The notes under the pieces were generated by a model. That model did not search any database and was not told the DNA's origin. It saw nothing but the letters and a program-made list of their open reading frames with translations. A DNA stretch of 38,596 nt. Origin: Burkholderiales bacterium. Its GTDB lineage: Bacteria > Pseudomonadota > Gammaproteobacteria > Burkholderiales > Burkholderiaceae_C. The position numbers were made by a program, and so were the translations under genes. Location: assembly GCA_029268225.1 (NCBI GenBank), contig JAJUGJ010000031.1, positions 1 through 38,596 on the forward strand, read 5' to 3'. The number at the start of each line of letters is the position of its first letter. The first letter of the stretch is position 1. Positions 8,653-16,816 of this stretch are shown piece after piece.

Positions 8653-9420
8653 ATGAGCGAAACCTCTTCCTTGATCGGTGGCCCGGCGCCGGCGGGTTCG
8701 GCCATCACGCTGTACAACCATCCCAGCGCCGACTACGCGGCCAAGGTGCACGCCACCATCGAGTTGCTGAAGGCTGCTGCCATTGAGCACCCTGGCAAGG
8801 TCGTGCAGGCGACCAGCCTGGGCGTGGAAGACATGATCGTGACCGATCTGATCGCCCGCCACCAGTTGCCGATTGCGATTGGCACCTTGGAAACTGGCAT
8901 GCTCCATGCCGAAACGGCCGCGCTGATCGGCACCATCGAGACGCACTATGCCGACGCCGGCATCCACGTCGAGGTGTACAAGCCTGTGAACGAGGCCGTG
9001 ATCGAGTTCGTGGGCAAGCACGGTGAGAAGGCGATGTATGAAAGCATCGACCTGCGCAAGGCCTGCTGTGGCATCCGCAAGCTGGAGCCGCTGGGTCGCA
9101 TGCTGTCCGAGCGAAGTGCCTGGATCACCGGCCTGCGCCGTGAGCAGTCGAACAACCGTGGCGACATGGCCGCGCGCGAACAAGACGACAAGGGCCGCAC
9201 CAAGTTCAACCCGCTCATCGAGTGGACTTGGGGTGACGTGTGGCACTACGTGGCGGTCAACCACGTGCCTTACAACCCGCTGCACGACCAGTTCATGCCC
9301 AGCATCGGTTGTGCGCCCTGCACGCGCGCCATCGCTGTGGGCGAGGACTTCCGTGCCGGCCGCTGGTGGTGGGAGGACGAAAAGGCCAAAGAATGCGGCC
9401 TGCACGTCCACCAGAAGTGA
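8653..9420 (+). CDS. cysH: Adenylyl-sulfate (APS) reductase, iron-sulfur type
   Basis: This 255-residue cytoplasmic enzyme reduces APS to sulfite and AMP using thioredoxin or glutathione. The two cysteine pairs that bind the [4Fe-4S] cluster of the APS-specific type are present (Cys138-Cys139 in KACCG and Cys220/Cys223 in GCAPC). The catalytic cysteine lies in the C-terminal ECGLH motif (Cys248). Enzymes specific for PAPS lack the cluster cysteines, so this one should use APS directly, which agrees with the absence of APS kinase in the operon. GGGAG precedes the ATG. The gene is followed after 32 bases by cysD. Confidence 0.95.
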   Translation: MSETSSLIGGPAPAGSAITLYNHPSADYAAKVHATIELLKAAAIEHPGKVVQATSLGVEDMIVTDLIARHQLPIAIGTLETGMLHAETAALIGTIETHYADAGIHVEVYKPVNEAVIEFVGKHGEKAMYESIDLRKACCGIRKLEPLGRMLSERSAWITGLRREQSNNRGDMAAREQDDKGRTKFNPLIEWTWGDVWHYVAVNHVPYNPLHDQFMPSIGCAPCTRAIAVGEDFRAGRWWWEDEKAKECGLHVHQK

Positions 9421-9452
9421 CCCGCACGACATGATTCAAGAGTGAGAAAACA

Positions 9453-10415
9453 ATGAACGCCCCTGTGAATGTGAACCAACTGTTGGCGGATGTGGACCAC
9501 CGCCACCTGGACGCGCTGGAAGAAGAGGTCATCTTCATCCTGCGTGAAGTGGCTGCCAGCTTCGAGCGTCCGGGCCTGCTGTTCTCCAGCGGCAAGGACT
9601 CGTGCGTGGTGCTGCACCTGGCCGAGAAGGCCTTCAAGATGAAGAACCCGGAAACGGGCAAGCTCGAAGGCAAGCTGCCCTTCCCGCTGCTGCACGTGGA
9701 CACCGGCCACAACTTCCCGGAAGTGATCGAGTTCCGCGAGCAACGCGTGGCCGAGATCGGCGAGCGTCTGATCGTGGCGCACATGGAAGACTCCATCAAG
9801 CGTGGCACCGTGCGCCTGGCGCACCCGCTGGAATCGCGCAACGGCCACCAGACCGTGACGCTGCTGGAGGCCATCGAAGACAACCGCTTCGACTGCCTGA
9901 TTGGCGGCGCCCGCCGTGACGAAGAGAAGGCCCGCGCGAAAGAGCGCATTTTCTCGCACCGCGACAGCTTCGGCCAATGGCAGCCCAAGGAACAGCGCCC
10001 TGAGCTGTGGAACCTGTTCAACACCCGCATCAAGCCGGGCGAGCACTTCCGCGCCTTCCCCATCTCGAACTGGACCGAGCTGGACGTGTGGCTCTACATC
10101 GCCCGCGAGAACATCCCGCTGCCGGGCATCTACTTCAAGCACCCCCGCCAAGTGATGCGCCGCAAGGGCCTGCTGGTGCCGCTGACCGATGTGACGCCAG
10201 CGCTGGAAGGCGAAACCATCGAAACGGTGGACGTGCGCTTCCGCACCGTGGGTGACATGACCTGCACCTGCCCGGTGGAGAGCGATGCTGCCAGCCCGGA
10301 AGACATCGTTGCTGAAACCCTGCACGTGACCGTGAGCGAGCGTGGCGCCACCCGCATGGACGACCGCACGTCCGAGGCCTCGATGGAGCGCCGCAAGAAG
10401 GAAGGTTATTTCTGA
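9453..10415 (+). CDS. cysD: Sulfate adenylyltransferase subunit 2 (ATP sulfurylase small subunit)
   Basis: This 320-residue member of the PP-loop N-type ATP pyrophosphatase family is the catalytic subunit that adenylates sulfate to APS. The PP-loop SSGKDS is at residues 45-50, and the C-terminal sequence ending RRKKEGYF is typical of CysD. It works as a complex with the GTPase CysN, which is encoded immediately after it: the cysD TGA and the cysN ATG share one base (TGATG), which indicates translational coupling and matched expression of the two subunits. Confidence 0.96.
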   Translation: MNAPVNVNQLLADVDHRHLDALEEEVIFILREVAASFERPGLLFSSGKDSCVVLHLAEKAFKMKNPETGKLEGKLPFPLLHVDTGHNFPEVIEFREQRVAEIGERLIVAHMEDSIKRGTVRLAHPLESRNGHQTVTLLEAIEDNRFDCLIGGARRDEEKARAKERIFSHRDSFGQWQPKEQRPELWNLFNTRIKPGEHFRAFPISNWTELDVWLYIARENIPLPGIYFKHPRQVMRRKGLLVPLTDVTPALEGETIETVDVRFRTVGDMTCTCPVESDAASPEDIVAETLHVTVSERGATRMDDRTSEASMERRKKEGYF

Positions 10416-11740
10416 TGAGCACCGTGATTCACAACGAAGCCAGCGAAGAGCTGGCGCACAAGGCCCTGCGCTTTTTGACGGCAGGCAGCGTGGACGATGG
10501 CAAGAGCACCCTGATCGGCCGCCTGCTGTTTGACAGCCGCGCCATCCTGGCCGACCAGCTCGACGCGCTGGAAAAGCGCGCTGCCGGCGCCCCGATCGAC
10601 CTGTCGCTGCTGACCGACGGCCTGGAAGCCGAGCGCGAGCAAGGCATCACCATCGACGTGGCCTATCGCTACTTTGCGACCAAGACCCGCAAGTTCATCA
10701 TTGCTGACGCCCCTGGCCACGAGCAGTACACCCGCAACATGGTGACGGCTGCCGCCGGCTCGGACGCCGCCGTGGTGCTGGTGGACATCACCAAGATCGA
10801 CTGGAAGGCGTCGCCCGTGCCGCTGCTGGCGCAAACCCGTCGCCACAGCCTGCTGGCCAACCTGCTGCGCGTGCCGAACATCGTGTTCGCCATCAACAAG
10901 CTGGACGCCATTGAGCAAGACACCGAAACCGCGTTCAACAACGTGAAGGCCTCGCTGGAAGCCTTTGCCGAGCAAGCGGGCATCGTCAACAAGGGTGTGA
11001 TCCCAGTGTCGGCCCTGCGTGGCGACAACGTGACCACCCCGAGCGCCAACTGGCCCTGGTACCAGGGCCCCACCCTGCTGCAGGTGCTGGAACAGCTGCC
11101 GCCGAGCGACGAACGCCACGACGGCGCTCTGCTCCACCCCGTGCAGTATGTGACCCGCGACAGCGTGGGCGAAGGCGAAGCCACGGCTTCAGGCACAGGT
11201 CACCAGTACCGCGCATTCTGGGGTCGCATTGCCCACGGTGCCGTGCAGGCCGGTGACGAAGTGCAGATCTTCCCCTCGGGCGAGACCGCCATCGTGGCCG
11301 AAGTGCGCCACTCGGCCCTGGTCGTGGACCGCTGCGAAGCGGGTCAGTCGGCCGGCATCGTGCTGGACCGCCAGGTCGACATCTCGCGCGGCGACTGGAT
11401 CCACACCCCCGGCAGCATCAAGCCCACCGCCGAGTTCAGCGCCACGCTGGCCTGGCTGGACACCGAACCTGCCGTGGTCGGCCGCAAGTACTGGGTGCGC
11501 CATGGCAACCGCTGGGTGCAAGCTCGCATCACCGCGATCGACAACCGCCTGGACATCCACACCCTGGCCGACCAGGATGCGCACGAGCTGGCCGTCAACG
11601 AGATCGGCACCGTGCAAATCCAGACGCAGCAACCGCTGCCGGTGGAAGCCTACGTGGACAACCGCGTGGGTGGTGCCCTGATCGTGGTGGACCCAACCAC
11701 CAACCGCACCAGCGGCGCGCTGCTGGTCAAGGCCGCCTGA
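10415..11740 (+). CDS. cysN: Sulfate adenylyltransferase subunit 1 (regulatory GTPase)
   Basis: This 441-residue elongation-factor-like GTPase drives APS synthesis by CysD through GTP hydrolysis. The G1 loop GSVDDGKST is at 24-32, the G3 motif DAPGH at 98-102 and the G4 motif NKLD at 161-164; beta-barrel domains resembling EF-Tu domains II and III follow. Many CysN proteins are fused to an APS kinase (CysC) domain of about 200 residues, but this protein ends after the GTPase and barrel region. The operon therefore makes APS rather than PAPS, consistent with the iron-sulfur APS reductase encoded upstream. Confidence 0.96.
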   Translation: MSTVIHNEASEELAHKALRFLTAGSVDDGKSTLIGRLLFDSRAILADQLDALEKRAAGAPIDLSLLTDGLEAEREQGITIDVAYRYFATKTRKFIIADAPGHEQYTRNMVTAAAGSDAAVVLVDITKIDWKASPVPLLAQTRRHSLLANLLRVPNIVFAINKLDAIEQDTETAFNNVKASLEAFAEQAGIVNKGVIPVSALRGDNVTTPSANWPWYQGPTLLQVLEQLPPSDERHDGALLHPVQYVTRDSVGEGEATASGTGHQYRAFWGRIAHGAVQAGDEVQIFPSGETAIVAEVRHSALVVDRCEAGQSAGIVLDRQVDISRGDWIHTPGSIKPTAEFSATLAWLDTEPAVVGRKYWVRHGNRWVQARITAIDNRLDIHTLADQDAHELAVNEIGTVQIQTQQPLPVEAYVDNRVGGALIVVDPTTNRTSGALLVKAA

Positions 11741-11773
11741 GCGTGCGGCCCGGGTCTTGCTGGAGAAGGCGTC

Positions 11774-12592
11774 ATGACTGATACCCGCTCGACCCCTGAT
11801 TCGTCTTCCTGCGCCCGCGTCGTGTTCATCGGCGCTGGGCCGGGAGAGGCCGACCTGATCACCGTGCGTGGCGCCCGCTTGTTGGCTCAGGCCAAGGTGG
11901 TGCTGTTCGACGCCCTGGCCGACCCAACACTGCGTGATCTGGCACCCGACGCCGAATGGGTGGACGTCGGCAAGCGCGGTTTTTCCGGCAAGCCAGGCAG
12001 CGACTTCAACGGCCAGACCCGCATCAACCACCTGCTGGTGGAACATGCGCGCGCCGTGGGTGCCCAATTTGGTGCCGATGCCATCGTGGCGCGGCTCAAA
12101 GGGGGCGACCCCAGCCTGTTTGGTCGCCTGGAAGAGGAGTTGAGCGCCTTGCGTGACGCGCAGATCAGCACCGAAGTGGTGCCGGGCGTGACCTCCGCGC
12201 TGGCAGCGGCCGCGGCCACCCAGCGCCCTTTGACCCGACGTGGCACCGGCCGCAGCGTCAGCTTCACCACCGCGATGACCCGCACGGGTGACCTGAAGTG
12301 CGGCATGGGCCCAGGGCAACGCGCCGACACCGAGGTGTTTTACATGGCGGGGCGTCAACTGGCCCCTCTGGGCAAAGGTTTGCTGGATGCCGGCTGGCCT
12401 GCCGACACCTTGGTGAGCGTCGTGTCGCGGGCGGGATGGCCCGATATGCGCCACACCCTGCACCGTGTGGGCACCCTGGACGAGGCCAGCGCCATCCACG
12501 CCGGACGCCCCACTTTGGTGATCGTTGGCGCTGGCGCCACTGAAATTCCTGAACAACCCTTGACCCATATCGCCCTTTGCGGCGAAGGCTGA
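11774..12592 (+). CDS. cobA: Uroporphyrinogen-III C-methyltransferase (SUMT)
   Basis: This 272-residue SAM-dependent methyltransferase converts uroporphyrinogen III to precorrin-2, the first committed step to siroheme and cobalamin. The family signatures are visible: the GAGPGEADL loop near residues 20-28, VARLKGGDPSLFGR in the middle, the VVPGVTSA segment, and a C-terminal GRPTLVIVG. A ribosome binding site (GGAGAAGG) precedes the ATG. As last gene of the sulfur operon it would supply siroheme precursor for CysI. The CysG-type dehydrogenase/ferrochelatase domain is absent, so the later siroheme steps must be encoded elsewhere. Confidence 0.93.
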   Translation: MTDTRSTPDSSSCARVVFIGAGPGEADLITVRGARLLAQAKVVLFDALADPTLRDLAPDAEWVDVGKRGFSGKPGSDFNGQTRINHLLVEHARAVGAQFGADAIVARLKGGDPSLFGRLEEELSALRDAQISTEVVPGVTSALAAAAATQRPLTRRGTGRSVSFTTAMTRTGDLKCGMGPGQRADTEVFYMAGRQLAPLGKGLLDAGWPADTLVSVVSRAGWPDMRHTLHRVGTLDEASAIHAGRPTLVIVGAGATEIPEQPLTHIALCGEG

Positions 12593-12659
12593 TCAAGGTG
12601 GGGCGTGTTTGCCCCGGTAAAATCCGATATTCACCTTTAACCGATACAAGAGACCTGAC

Positions 12660-12983
12660 ATGACCCACGTCGTCACCGAAGCCTGCATCAAATGCAAATA
12701 CACGGACTGTGTGGACGTGTGCCCGGTGGACTGCTTCCGCGAAGGCCCCAACTTCCTGGTCATCGATCCCGACGAGTGCATTGACTGCGCCGTGTGCATC
12801 CCCGAGTGCCCCGCCAACGCCATCCTCCCCGAGGAAGATGTGCCGGGCAACCAGCAGCAGTTCATCCAGATCAACGCCGACTTGGCCAAATCGTGGCCCA
12901 GCATCACCAAGCGCAAAGACCCCCTGCCTGACGCCGACGAGTGGAAGGACAAGACGGGCAAGCTGGGCGATCTGATCCGCTGA
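12660..12983 (+). CDS. fdxA: 7Fe ferredoxin FdxA
   Basis: This 107-residue electron carrier has nine cysteines in the pattern of Azotobacter FdI-type ferredoxins. By comparison with that family, Cys9, Cys17 and Cys50 should bind the [3Fe-4S] cluster, Cys21, Cys40, Cys43 and Cys46 the [4Fe-4S] cluster, and Cys12 and Cys25 would be free. The length and the acidic C-terminal extension ([12 protein letters not shown], then [11 protein letters not shown]) are typical of proteobacterial FdxA. It is followed after 14 bases by a ferredoxin-NADP reductase-like flavoprotein, so the two probably form an electron-transfer pair. A TAAAAT at 12618-12623 could be a -10 element, but no convincing -35 was seen. 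Confidence 0.95.
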   Translation: MTHVVTEACIKCKYTDCVDVCPVDCFREGPNFLVIDPDECIDCAVCIPECPANAILPEEDVPGNQQQFIQINADLAKSWPSITKRKDPLPDADEWKDKTGKLGDLIR

Positions 12984-12997
12984 GCGGCGCAGTGAGC

Positions 12998-14077
12998 ATG
13001 CCGTCGATGGTGGACACCGATGCAGTGGTCATCGGGGCCGGACCGGTGGGCCTGTTTCAGGTCTTCCAGCTGGGCTTGCTGGGCCTGAAGGCTCACCTCA
13101 TCGACGTGCTGCCCGAAGTCGGTGGCCAGTGCGTGGCGCTGTACCCCGACAAACCCATTTACGATGTTCCCGGCGTGCCCCTGTGCACTGGCCGGGAATT
13201 GGCACGGCTGCTCCTGATCCAGGCGCGGCCTTTCTTGCCTCTGGATGTGGCCTCCGGCCAGTGCGAACAGGTTCACCTGGGGCATCTGGTCAGTGAGTTG
13301 CAGGTGGAAGGCGATGGGTGCTTTGTGGTGCGCACCGACCAAGGGCTGCAGTTGCGAGCTCGCTCGGTGTTCGTGGCCGCGGGCGCTGGGGCGTTCGTCC
13401 CCCGCACGCTCAACCTGCCCGCGCTGGAAGGGGCGCAGAACGTCCACTACCACTTGGACGACACCACGATTGGGGCTTTGGCCGGCCGGCATGTGGTGAT
13501 TTCCGGGGGCGGAGATGAGGCGCTCGGTGCGGCCCTATCCCTGTCTGCCTTGCCTGACAGCGTGCGGCCCTCTGAATTGACACTGCTCCACCGTCGTGAC
13601 CAATTTCAGGCAGAGCCGGAGCTAGACGCTCAGGTCCGCCACTTGTTGACATCGGGCCGGCTGAAGCTGGTGGTGGGCATGCCCACCGATGCGCTCGTGC
13701 AAGATGGCCGGGCCCGGTCTGTGACCGTGCTCGGCGCAGACAGTGTCCCCCGAGAGTTGACGTTCGATCACCTGCTGGTGCGCCAGGGTATGAGCCCGAA
13801 GCTCGGGCCTGTGAGTCAGTGGGGGATGAGTCTGGAGCGCAAGCAGGTGAGCGTATCCGCCGCGACATTTGAAAGCAGCACACCGGGTATCTACGCTGTG
13901 GGGGACATCAACACCTACCCCGGCAAAAAGCGCCTGCTGCTGTGCGGCTTTCATGAGGCCACCTTGGCTGCCCATGCGGCCGCGGCAGCTTTGAACCCAG
14001 AGGCGCCGCAACACCTGCTCTACACCACGACGAGCCCCCTGTTGCACCAACGCCTGGGCGTGCTGCAGGGACATTGA
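12998..14077 (+). CDS. Thioredoxin-reductase-like ferredoxin--NADP+ reductase
   Basis: This FAD/NAD(P)H-dependent oxidoreductase of about 359 residues begins MPSMVDTDAVVIGAGPVGLF. The N-terminal dinucleotide fold GAGPVGL binds FAD. A central GGGDEA takes the place of the NADP-site GGGDSA usual in YumC-type reductases, and the C-terminal FAD motif is VGDINTYPGKK followed by a FHEATLAAHAA helix. There is no CxxC redox motif as in thioredoxin reductase, so ferredoxin/flavodoxin-NADP+ reductase is the better match, supported by the adjacent fdxA. The frame extends back into fdxA (to 12941), but the ATG at 12998 (or at 13007) fits the family start. Confidence 0.88.
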   Translation: MPSMVDTDAVVIGAGPVGLFQVFQLGLLGLKAHLIDVLPEVGGQCVALYPDKPIYDVPGVPLCTGRELARLLLIQARPFLPLDVASGQCEQVHLGHLVSELQVEGDGCFVVRTDQGLQLRARSVFVAAGAGAFVPRTLNLPALEGAQNVHYHLDDTTIGALAGRHVVISGGGDEALGAALSLSALPDSVRPSELTLLHRRDQFQAEPELDAQVRHLLTSGRLKLVVGMPTDALVQDGRARSVTVLGADSVPRELTFDHLLVRQGMSPKLGPVSQWGMSLERKQVSVSAATFESSTPGIYAVGDINTYPGKKRLLLCGFHEATLAAHAAAAALNPEAPQHLLYTTTSPLLHQRLGVLQGH

Positions 14078-14123
14078 TCCAGCACTTCCGGACAGCGCCC
14101 GACTGGGCATAGAATGCGGCCTT

Positions 14124-14213
14124 CGCTAGGGGTGCGTTGCCGATGTGGACATCGGTACACGCTGAGAGAGTCCCTTTGAACCTGAACGAGGTCATCCTCG
14201 CGTAGGGAAGCAC
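14124..14213 (+). promoter_or_regulatory. TPP (THI-box) riboswitch
   Basis: The conserved thi-box elements occur in the right order: GGGGTGC (14129-14135), a variable stem-loop around CCGATGTGGACATCGG, GCTGAGA (14161-14167), then CCCTTTGAACCTGA (14172-14185), a short hairpin and GCGTAGGGAAGC closing the aptamer. A TAGAAT at 14110-14115 would place the transcription start just before the aptamer. The aptamer senses thiamine pyrophosphate and normally shuts off the downstream gene when TPP is plentiful. The next gene is a TonB-dependent receptor whose ATG lies about 95 bases downstream. Confidence 0.95.
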
Positions 14214-14223
14214 AAGCCGAAGC

Positions 14224-14249
14224 CAGACGCGCCTGCACAGGTGCGTCTG
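14224..14249 (+). promoter_or_regulatory. Hairpin between TPP aptamer and receptor gene (candidate expression platform)
   Basis: CAGACGC (14224-14230) pairs with GCGTCTG (14243-14249). The helix continues through a G-U pair and three more pairs (CCT with AGG) to a GCAC loop, giving about 11 continuous pairs. No U-run follows, so it is not a standard intrinsic terminator. It starts about 10 bases after the aptamer and could take part in translational or Rho-linked control. This role is an inference. Confidence 0.45.
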
Positions 14250-14306
14250 CGCTCGCTGCAGCCCCACCGAGACGCCTCATCTGTCTTTGCCGCGGAGCTG
14301 TACAGA

Positions 14307-16469
14307 ATGCGTCGTTTTTCTTCCCCCTTCACTCATCGCCATCTGGCCCTGACACCACTGGCCGCGGCTGCCTGCGGGCTGTGCCTCAGCCTGAGTGCCC
14401 AGGCACAAAGCGCCAACGATGAGGCATCCACCCTGCCCTCCGTGGGCGTGAGCGCTTCGGCCAAACGCCAGGCCAAGGCCAGCATTGCCGGACTGGGCGA
14501 CGGCCCAGCGTGGCAGCAACCCGTGCAAGCCCAAACCTTCAGCGAAGAAATGCTGAAGGATGCGCAGGTGACGCGGCTGGCCGACTTGACCAAGCTGGAT
14601 GCAAGTGTGAGCGATGGCTACAACACCGTGGGCTACATCGACACGCTGACCGTGCGTGGATTCACACTGGACAACGCCTACAACTACCGACGCGAAGGCC
14701 TGCCCATCAGCGCTGAAACGCGAATCGGTCTGGACAACAAGTCGGGGCTGGAGGTGTTCAAGGGGACCAGCGGCATCCAGGCTGGCGTCAGTTCACCAGG
14801 GGGCATGGTCAATCTGCTGGTCAAGCGCCCCGAAGGACGCACCCGGACCGCAACATTCTCACTGGACAGTTCTGGCAGCGCCCTCGGTGCCGTGGACGTG
14901 GGTGACCGCTTCGGCGAGCAACGCCAATGGGGCGTGCGCGTGAATGCGGCCATTGAGCGCCTGAATAGTCCGGTGGACGCCAGCGAAGGTCATCGGCGTC
15001 TCGCTGCAGTCGCCGTCGACCATGTGCTCAAGCCTGGGCAGATCCTGGAAGCAGAGTTGGAGCACAGCTACACCAGTCAGCCCAGCATCCCGGGTTTCAG
15101 CATGTTGGGTTCCGTGCTGCCCTCGGCCAGTGCCATCGATCCAGGCATCAACCTCAACAACCAGCCCTGGACGCAAGCAAGCCAGTTCCGCGGCACCACG
15201 GGGTCCGTTCGGCTGAAAAGTGACTGGGGGCAAGGCTGGCGCAGCACCATCAGCTATGGCGCTCAGTTTCTGAAATCGAACGACCGGGCTGCCTTTCCCT
15301 CAGGTTGCGATGCGGAGGGCGTGTACGACCGCTACTGCGCCGACGGCACCTTCGACGTGTATGACTTCCGGTCGGATGATGAAAGCCGGACCACCCGCGC
15401 CTTGCTGGCTCAGTTGGAAGGCAAGGTCGAAACCGGGCCTGTGAGGCACGATGTCGGCGTGTCCTTCCTGCGCAGTGTTCACTTCAGTGACCTGCACATG
15501 GCATCGTTCAACTATCCGCCGGTCGGGACGGGCAACATCACCGGCAACTTCCCTGATCTGCCTGCCGACCCTTCGCTGCAGTATCCCAACACCGACCGGC
15601 ATGAGCGCAGTTCCGAAGTGACCTTGCGTGACGCAATGCAGTGGGGTGACTGGCGAGCCTGGGTGGGCTTGCGGCACAGTCAGATCCGCCGACAAGCCAT
15701 TCGCGCCGACTACAGCTTTGTGACGCCTGTGCTCCACAAGACCGCCAACACCCCATGGGCGGCACTGGGCTACACCATCGCTCCGCAAACACAGGCCTAC
15801 GTGAGCTGGGGCGAGGGCATTGAGTTGATGTACGCCCCGCGCAAGACTGCAAACGCCGGCGCCCCCCTGCCCTTGTTCAAGAGCCGCCAGACGGAGATTG
15901 GCGTAAAGGGTCAAACGCAAGGTGAACATGGCGTGCACAACTGGAGCCTGGCGGCATTCCGCATCAGCAAGCCCGAAGGCGCGACAACCCCCGCTGATGT
16001 TTATGTGATGGACGGACGCTCCCAGCACCTGGGGTTGGAAGCGTCCTGGCAGGGGCGTCAAGGCCCCTGGGCTTGGGCAAGCAGCGTCATGCTGTTGGAC
16101 GCCAAGCGCAAGGACAGCATGTACGCGGCCAACCTGGCGCCAACCAACGTACCGGACCGGTTGATCAAACTGTCCGGCGCATACACGTTCAAGGGGCCTT
16201 TGGCTTTGACCGCACAAGCTGACATCGTGTACGAAGGTCGTCGCTGGGTGGATGTGGCCAACACCACACGCACGCCTGCGTGGACTCGCACGGATCTGAG
16301 CCTTCGGGCAACGCAAGGTTGGCAAGGTCAGACCATCACGTGGCGTCTGGCCGTCCAGAATCTGTTTGACAAGCGTGCGTGGCGTGAAGCCCCCAACAGT
16401 TTCGATCACATTTATCTGCTCCCCTTGCAAGCGCGCACCGTCACCGCATCGGCTCAGATCGATTTCTGA
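14307..16469 (+). CDS. TonB-dependent receptor under TPP riboswitch control (probable thiamine-compound uptake)
   Basis: This 720-residue outer-membrane receptor has a signal peptide ending near AQA, then a TonB-box-like LPSVGVSAS segment. A plug domain follows, with the typical LTVRGF and GLEVFKGTSGI...SPGGMVNLLVKRP sequences. The long beta-barrel ends in QIDF with the C-terminal Phe expected of barrel proteins. The overall pattern resembles siderophore receptors (FhuE/FpvA group), but the TPP riboswitch directly upstream suggests thiamine, a phosphorylated thiamine or a precursor as substrate. The ATG at 14307 is preferred over an upstream in-frame GTG at 14241 because GGAG lies 9 bases before it and the signal peptide begins there. 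No thiamine biosynthesis or inner-membrane transport gene is adjacent. Confidence 0.9.
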   Translation: MRRFSSPFTHRHLALTPLAAAACGLCLSLSAQAQSANDEASTLPSVGVSASAKRQAKASIAGLGDGPAWQQPVQAQTFSEEMLKDAQVTRLADLTKLDASVSDGYNTVGYIDTLTVRGFTLDNAYNYRREGLPISAETRIGLDNKSGLEVFKGTSGIQAGVSSPGGMVNLLVKRPEGRTRTATFSLDSSGSALGAVDVGDRFGEQRQWGVRVNAAIERLNSPVDASEGHRRLAAVAVDHVLKPGQILEAELEHSYTSQPSIPGFSMLGSVLPSASAIDPGINLNNQPWTQASQFRGTTGSVRLKSDWGQGWRSTISYGAQFLKSNDRAAFPSGCDAEGVYDRYCADGTFDVYDFRSDDESRTTRALLAQLEGKVETGPVRHDVGVSFLRSVHFSDLHMASFNYPPVGTGNITGNFPDLPADPSLQYPNTDRHERSSEVTLRDAMQWGDWRAWVGLRHSQIRRQAIRADYSFVTPVLHKTANTPWAALGYTIAPQTQAYVSWGEGIELMYAPRKTANAGAPLPLFKSRQTEIGVKGQTQGEHGVHNWSLAAFRISKPEGATTPADVYVMDGRSQHLGLEASWQGRQGPWAWASSVMLLDAKRKDSMYAANLAPTNVPDRLIKLSGAYTFKGPLALTAQADIVYEGRRWVDVANTTRTPAWTRTDLSLRATQGWQGQTITWRLAVQNLFDKRAWREAPNSFDHIYLLPLQARTVTASAQIDF

Positions 16470-16501
16470 TTGGCAGATCGTTGATGGGAAACGACAACAG
16501 A

Positions 16502-16531
16502 TTGAAGTGGCGTGACAAAACATGCTATAGT
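16502..16531 (+). promoter_or_regulatory. Candidate promoter of the tRNA-Asn pair
   Basis: TTGAAG (16502-16507) and TATAGT (16526-16531) are separated by 18 bases and lie about 40 bases upstream of the first tRNA-Asn gene, in a short AT-richer gap after the receptor gene. The fit to sigma70 consensus is fair; no other good promoter was seen in this gap. Confidence 0.45.
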
Positions 16532-16572
16532 TTCGTTCTCGGTTGATTGACGCAACGCAGACATCAACCTGA

Positions 16573-16648
16573 TCCCCGATAGCTCAGTCGGTAGAGCGCC
16601 GGACTGTTAATCCGTAGGTCCCTGGTTCGAGCCCAGGTCGGGGAGCCA
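16573..16648 (+). tRNA. tRNA-Asn (GTT), first copy
   Basis: This is a 76-base cloverleaf with a TCCCCGA/TCGGGGA acceptor stem, a D-arm AGCTCAGTCGGTAGAGC, anticodon GTT at 16606-16608 and T-loop GGTTCGAGCCC. The CCA end is encoded. It is identical over its full length to the second copy 51 bases downstream. Confidence 0.98.
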
Positions 16649-16699
16649 AAAATTCAAGACGGCTTTGCGCGCCGATATGCAAAGCCTGACATCGTTTGA

Positions 16700-16775
16700 T
16701 CCCCGATAGCTCAGTCGGTAGAGCGCCGGACTGTTAATCCGTAGGTCCCTGGTTCGAGCCCAGGTCGGGGAGCCA
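16700..16775 (+). tRNA. tRNA-Asn (GTT), second copy
   Basis: This 76-base tRNA gene is identical to the copy at 16573 and has the same encoded CCA end. The identity extends a few bases into the flanks (GA before, AAAAA after), which points to a recent tandem duplication or gene conversion. Both copies probably belong to one transcript ending at the terminator at 16781. Confidence 0.98.
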
Positions 16776-16780
16776 AAAAC

Positions 16781-16816
16781 AAGGCCCGCAAGCACATGTT
16801 TGCGGGCCTTTTTCTT
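16781..16816 (+). terminator. Rho-independent terminator after the tRNA-Asn genes
   Basis: AAGGCCCGCAA (16781-16791) and TTGCGGGCCTT (16800-16810) form an 11-base-pair GC-rich stem with an 8-base loop, followed by a T-rich run. It begins 5 bases after the second tRNA. Confidence 0.9.

Noticed and set aside
12600..12615. GGGGC-GTGTTT-GCCCC hairpin between cobA and fdxA as terminator
   Set aside because: The stem is only 5 pairs and is followed by GGTAAAATCC rather than a T-run; it may overlap the fdxA promoter instead.
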